From: Dysgonomonas sp. Marseille-P4361
Lineage (GTDB): Bacteria; Bacteroidota; Bacteroidia; Bacteroidales; Dysgonomonadaceae
Assembly (NCBI RefSeq): GCF_900343125.1
Contig: NZ_OPYL01000004.1
Location: 124,001-188,000 of the forward strand
DNA: 64,000 bases
Direction of reading: 5' to 3'
Shown: one piece after another, positions 62,212 through 64,000 of the stretch
Numbering within the stretch: the stretch's first letter is position 1
Layout: every line of letters begins with the position of its first letter
Notes under the pieces: generated by a model
The model's input: the letters and a program-made list of their open reading frames with translations, nothing else
What the model was told of the DNA's origin: nothing
Databases searched by the model: none
Program-made: the position numbers and the translations under genes

Positions 62212-63582
62212 CTACACCTCTTCTCCAAACAATGTAGCCGAAGTACTTCCTGTTATTTTCACATTTACAAAGTCTCCGACCCTGTGACTACCTTTATCAA
62301 AAATAACTACTTTATTTTGTGAGGTACGCCCGAACAGTTGTTCTCTGGATCGTTTAGAGAAGCCTTCTACAAGCACTTCAAAAACTTTACCAATATCACG
62401 TTTGTTACTTTCGTTCGAACATTGATTCTGTAATTCAATTATAGCCTGCAAACGCTCTATTTTCACATCTTCGGGTACATCATCTGCTAATTTCTTAGCT
62501 GCATATGTTCCAGGACGTTCCGAATATTTAAACATAAAAGCCGAATCGAAGCAAACTTCTTTCATCAGCGATAGAGTTTCTTGCTGATCTTCCTCCGTCT
62601 CGGAATGGTAACCACACATTATATCAGTAGATAGTCCACAACCCGGAATAATCCGTTTAATGGCAGCTATACGATCAAGATACCACTCGCGGTCATATTT
62701 CCTATTCATCAACTTCAGCATACGCGAACTTCCCGATTGCACCGGAAGATGAATAAATTTACACAAATTATCATATTTAGCAATAACCTCTAAGGTTTCG
62801 TCTGTCATATCTTTTGGATGCGATGTTGTAAAACGCACTCGCATCTTTGGAGCTTCTAAAGCTACAATTTCCAGCAATCTTGAGAAATCGACCATTGTGC
62901 CATCTTCATTTTCGAAGCGATATGAATTGACATTTTGTCCGAGTAATGTTACTTCTTTGAAACCCTTATCGCGCAAATCGGCAACTTCGTTCAGAATGCT
63001 TTGAGGTTCGCGACTACGTTCACGCCCTCTGGTATAAGGAACAATACAATAGGTACAAAACTTGTCACACCCACGCATGATAGAAACATAGCCTGAAATA
63101 TGGTTTCCTCCTATTTTTAAAGGTATCACATCTTTATATGTCTCCGTTTTCGACAACTCTACATTGATTGCTTTTTCTCCTTTTTCTGCTGCTCCTACCA
63201 GATTTGGTAGATCAAGATAGGCATCAGGACCGACAACTACATCTGCATGATGATTTTCGAGCAAGTCTTCTTTAACTCTTTCAGCCATACATCCCAAAAC
63301 TCCAATTATCATATTAGGGTTCTTTTTCTTTCTGATAGCCGAAAAATATTCCAATCGTTGAATTACTCGCTGCTCGGCATTGTCTCGCACCGAACAAGTA
63401 TTTACAAATACGGCATCGGCATCTTCCAGCTTGTCCGTCATAACATAACCATCCATCTGCATTACAGATGCCACAACCTCGCTGTCTGCCACATTCATCT
63501 GGCATCCATAGGTTTCGATGAACAGTTTCTTTTCTTCTGTCGAAGTCGTGGATTTAAAGTCCAGTCCTTGATCTTTGTTCAT
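62212..63582 (-). CDS. miaB: tRNA-2-methylthio-N6-dimethylallyladenosine synthase
   Basis: 456 residues. Radical SAM methylthiotransferase adding the 2-methylthio group to i6A37 of tRNA. The N-terminal UPF0004 cluster cysteines start ETYGCQMNVADSE; the radical SAM motif is RGCDKFCTYCIVPYTRGRER, and a C-terminal TRAM domain (about 390-456) binds RNA. Length matches MiaB, not RimO. It is probably alone in its transcript. Confidence 0.96.
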   Translation of the reverse strand: MNKDQGLDFKSTTSTEEKKLFIETYGCQMNVADSEVVASVMQMDGYVMTDKLEDADAVFVNTCSVRDNAEQRVIQRLEYFSAIRKKKNPNMIIGVLGCMAERVKEDLLENHHADVVVGPDAYLDLPNLVGAAEKGEKAINVELSKTETYKDVIPLKIGGNHISGYVSIMRGCDKFCTYCIVPYTRGRERSREPQSILNEVADLRDKGFKEVTLLGQNVNSYRFENEDGTMVDFSRLLEIVALEAPKMRVRFTTSHPKDMTDETLEVIAKYDNLCKFIHLPVQSGSSRMLKLMNRKYDREWYLDRIAAIKRIIPGCGLSTDIMCGYHSETEEDQQETLSLMKEVCFDSAFMFKYSERPGTYAAKKLADDVPEDVKIERLQAIIELQNQCSNESNKRDIGKVFEVLVEGFSKRSREQLFGRTSQNKVVIFDKGSHRVGDFVNVKITGSTSATLFGEEV

Positions 63583-63642
63583 AGAAATATAGTTTAATTT
63601 CGTTTATTAAAGCTACGGCTTATCTCAAACCGCTTAGAAAGA

Positions 63643-63650
63643 CAAAAGTA
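63643..63650 (-). promoter_or_regulatory. -7 box (TACTTTTG) of miaB
   Basis: TACTTTTG on the minus strand lies about 60 nt upstream of the miaB start and fits TAnnTTTG. No -33 seen. Confidence 0.45.
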
Positions 63651-63837
63651 CAACAAAAAAGAGAAATCTACTTAGTCTGACATTATTAATATTACCAGAG
63701 ACTACCCCTTACAGACTATAGGGATATGATTGATGAACTAGACAAAGACTTATTTAAACTTTGTGGCACCATTTTTGTTATTTCATAGAGGCAATTAATA
63801 AAGATTGTATCTAAATAAGTTATTAGAAACAAAATCT

Positions 63838-63845
63838 TATATTTG
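63838..63845 (+). promoter_or_regulatory. -7 box (TATATTTG) of clpC
   Basis: TATATTTG lies 33 nt before the clpC ATG at 63878. No -33 was found, and no CIRCE-like repeat is visible in the remaining part of 63583-63877. Confidence 0.45.
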
Positions 63846-63877
63846 TATATAAGACATTAAACATCAAATAGACGGTT

Positions 63878-64000
63878 ATGGAAAATAATTTTTCACAAAG
63901 AGTTCGCAAAATCATGACTTACAGTCGTGAGGAAGTTGGACGTTTGCAAACCAACTATCTTGCACCGGAACATTTGATGCTTGGAATTCTCCGCAATGGA
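63878..64000 (+). CDS. clpC: Clp protease ATP-binding subunit ClpC, 5' part
   Basis: First 41 codons only; the gene runs off the window. The start reads MENNFSQRVRKIMTYSREEV and continues LGxLQTNYLAPEHLMLGILR-like, the Clp_N repeat that binds adaptors and substrates. The order miaB-clpC divergent is compatible with Bacteroidetes genomes. Substrate and chaperone partner are inferred from the family alone. Confidence 0.9.
   Translation, partial: MENNFSQRVRKIMTYSREEVGRLQTNYLAPEHLMLGILRNG

Overview
This window looks like chromosomal DNA of a low-GC member of the Bacteroidales. A Dysgonomonas-like genus is my best guess, but that is inference. Support comes from several features. There is a type IX secretion C-terminal sorting domain on a large secreted protein. 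The ATP synthase genes run in the order atpD-C-I-B-E-F-H-A-G. The tmRNA tag ends NNNYALAA. The -7 promoter boxes repeatedly fit TAnnTTTG (TATCTTTG, TATATTTG, TACTTTTG). Many proteins are Bacteroidetes types (DUF4301, Tat-exported Gfo/Idh/MocA oxidoreductases, S41 lipoproteins, DUF5106-TlpA). I see no insertion sequence, CRISPR array, rRNA or tRNA gene. Most of the window is housekeeping core genome.

Layout. 1-243 is the 3' part of RNase P RNA. 0.48-10.9 kb is a mosaic: two Tat-signal Gfo/Idh/MocA proteins, a small lipoprotein, a secreted double TonB_C protein, the tmRNA gene with a decapitated SGNH-hydrolase remnant directly behind it, a Tat-exported sulfide:quinone oxidoreductase, and an unusual ABC ATPase/membrane-protein pair. 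10.96-18.14 kb is the complete F1Fo ATP synthase operon (minus strand). 18.5-24.6 kb holds a polytopic LIC_10190-like membrane protein, carboxynorspermidine dehydrogenase, and a pyrB-pyrI-flavin reductase operon preceded by a short leader ORF and an intrinsic terminator. 23.8-31.3 kb (minus) has an MBL hydrolase, a SPOR protein, a small membrane-anchored protein, a 864-residue T9SS cargo, DUF4301, a TrmH-type methyltransferase and folB.

31.5-50.5 kb holds bactofilin, aminopeptidase P, TlpA-like, gamma carbonic anhydrase, nitroreductase, PPK2, CorA, rsmA, an LPG-synthase-like flippase, a phosphoesterase, pepD, a sirtuin, two tandem FKBPs and an Lrp regulator, then a compact PASTA-rluD-ddl-acyltransferase operon. 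50.5-64 kb holds rnhB, an S41 peptidase, a phosphoesterase, a GHL10 glycosidase, two unknown lipoprotein/membrane genes, an RlmL-type methyltransferase, pabB-pabC, a three-gene membrane cluster (YtxH, holin-like, unknown), miaB and the start of clpC.

The most notable signals are five. First, a leader-peptide/terminator arrangement in front of pyrB resembles enterobacterial pyrBI attenuation. Second, a truncated SGNH gene begins inside the tmRNA terminator, suggesting an old integration scar. Third, an ABC ATPase has Gln at the switch-histidine position and an orphan membrane partner. Fourth, the sirtuin has lost its zinc cysteines. Fifth, a small protein carries a PIGD-TM-basic tail beside the T9SS cargo gene.
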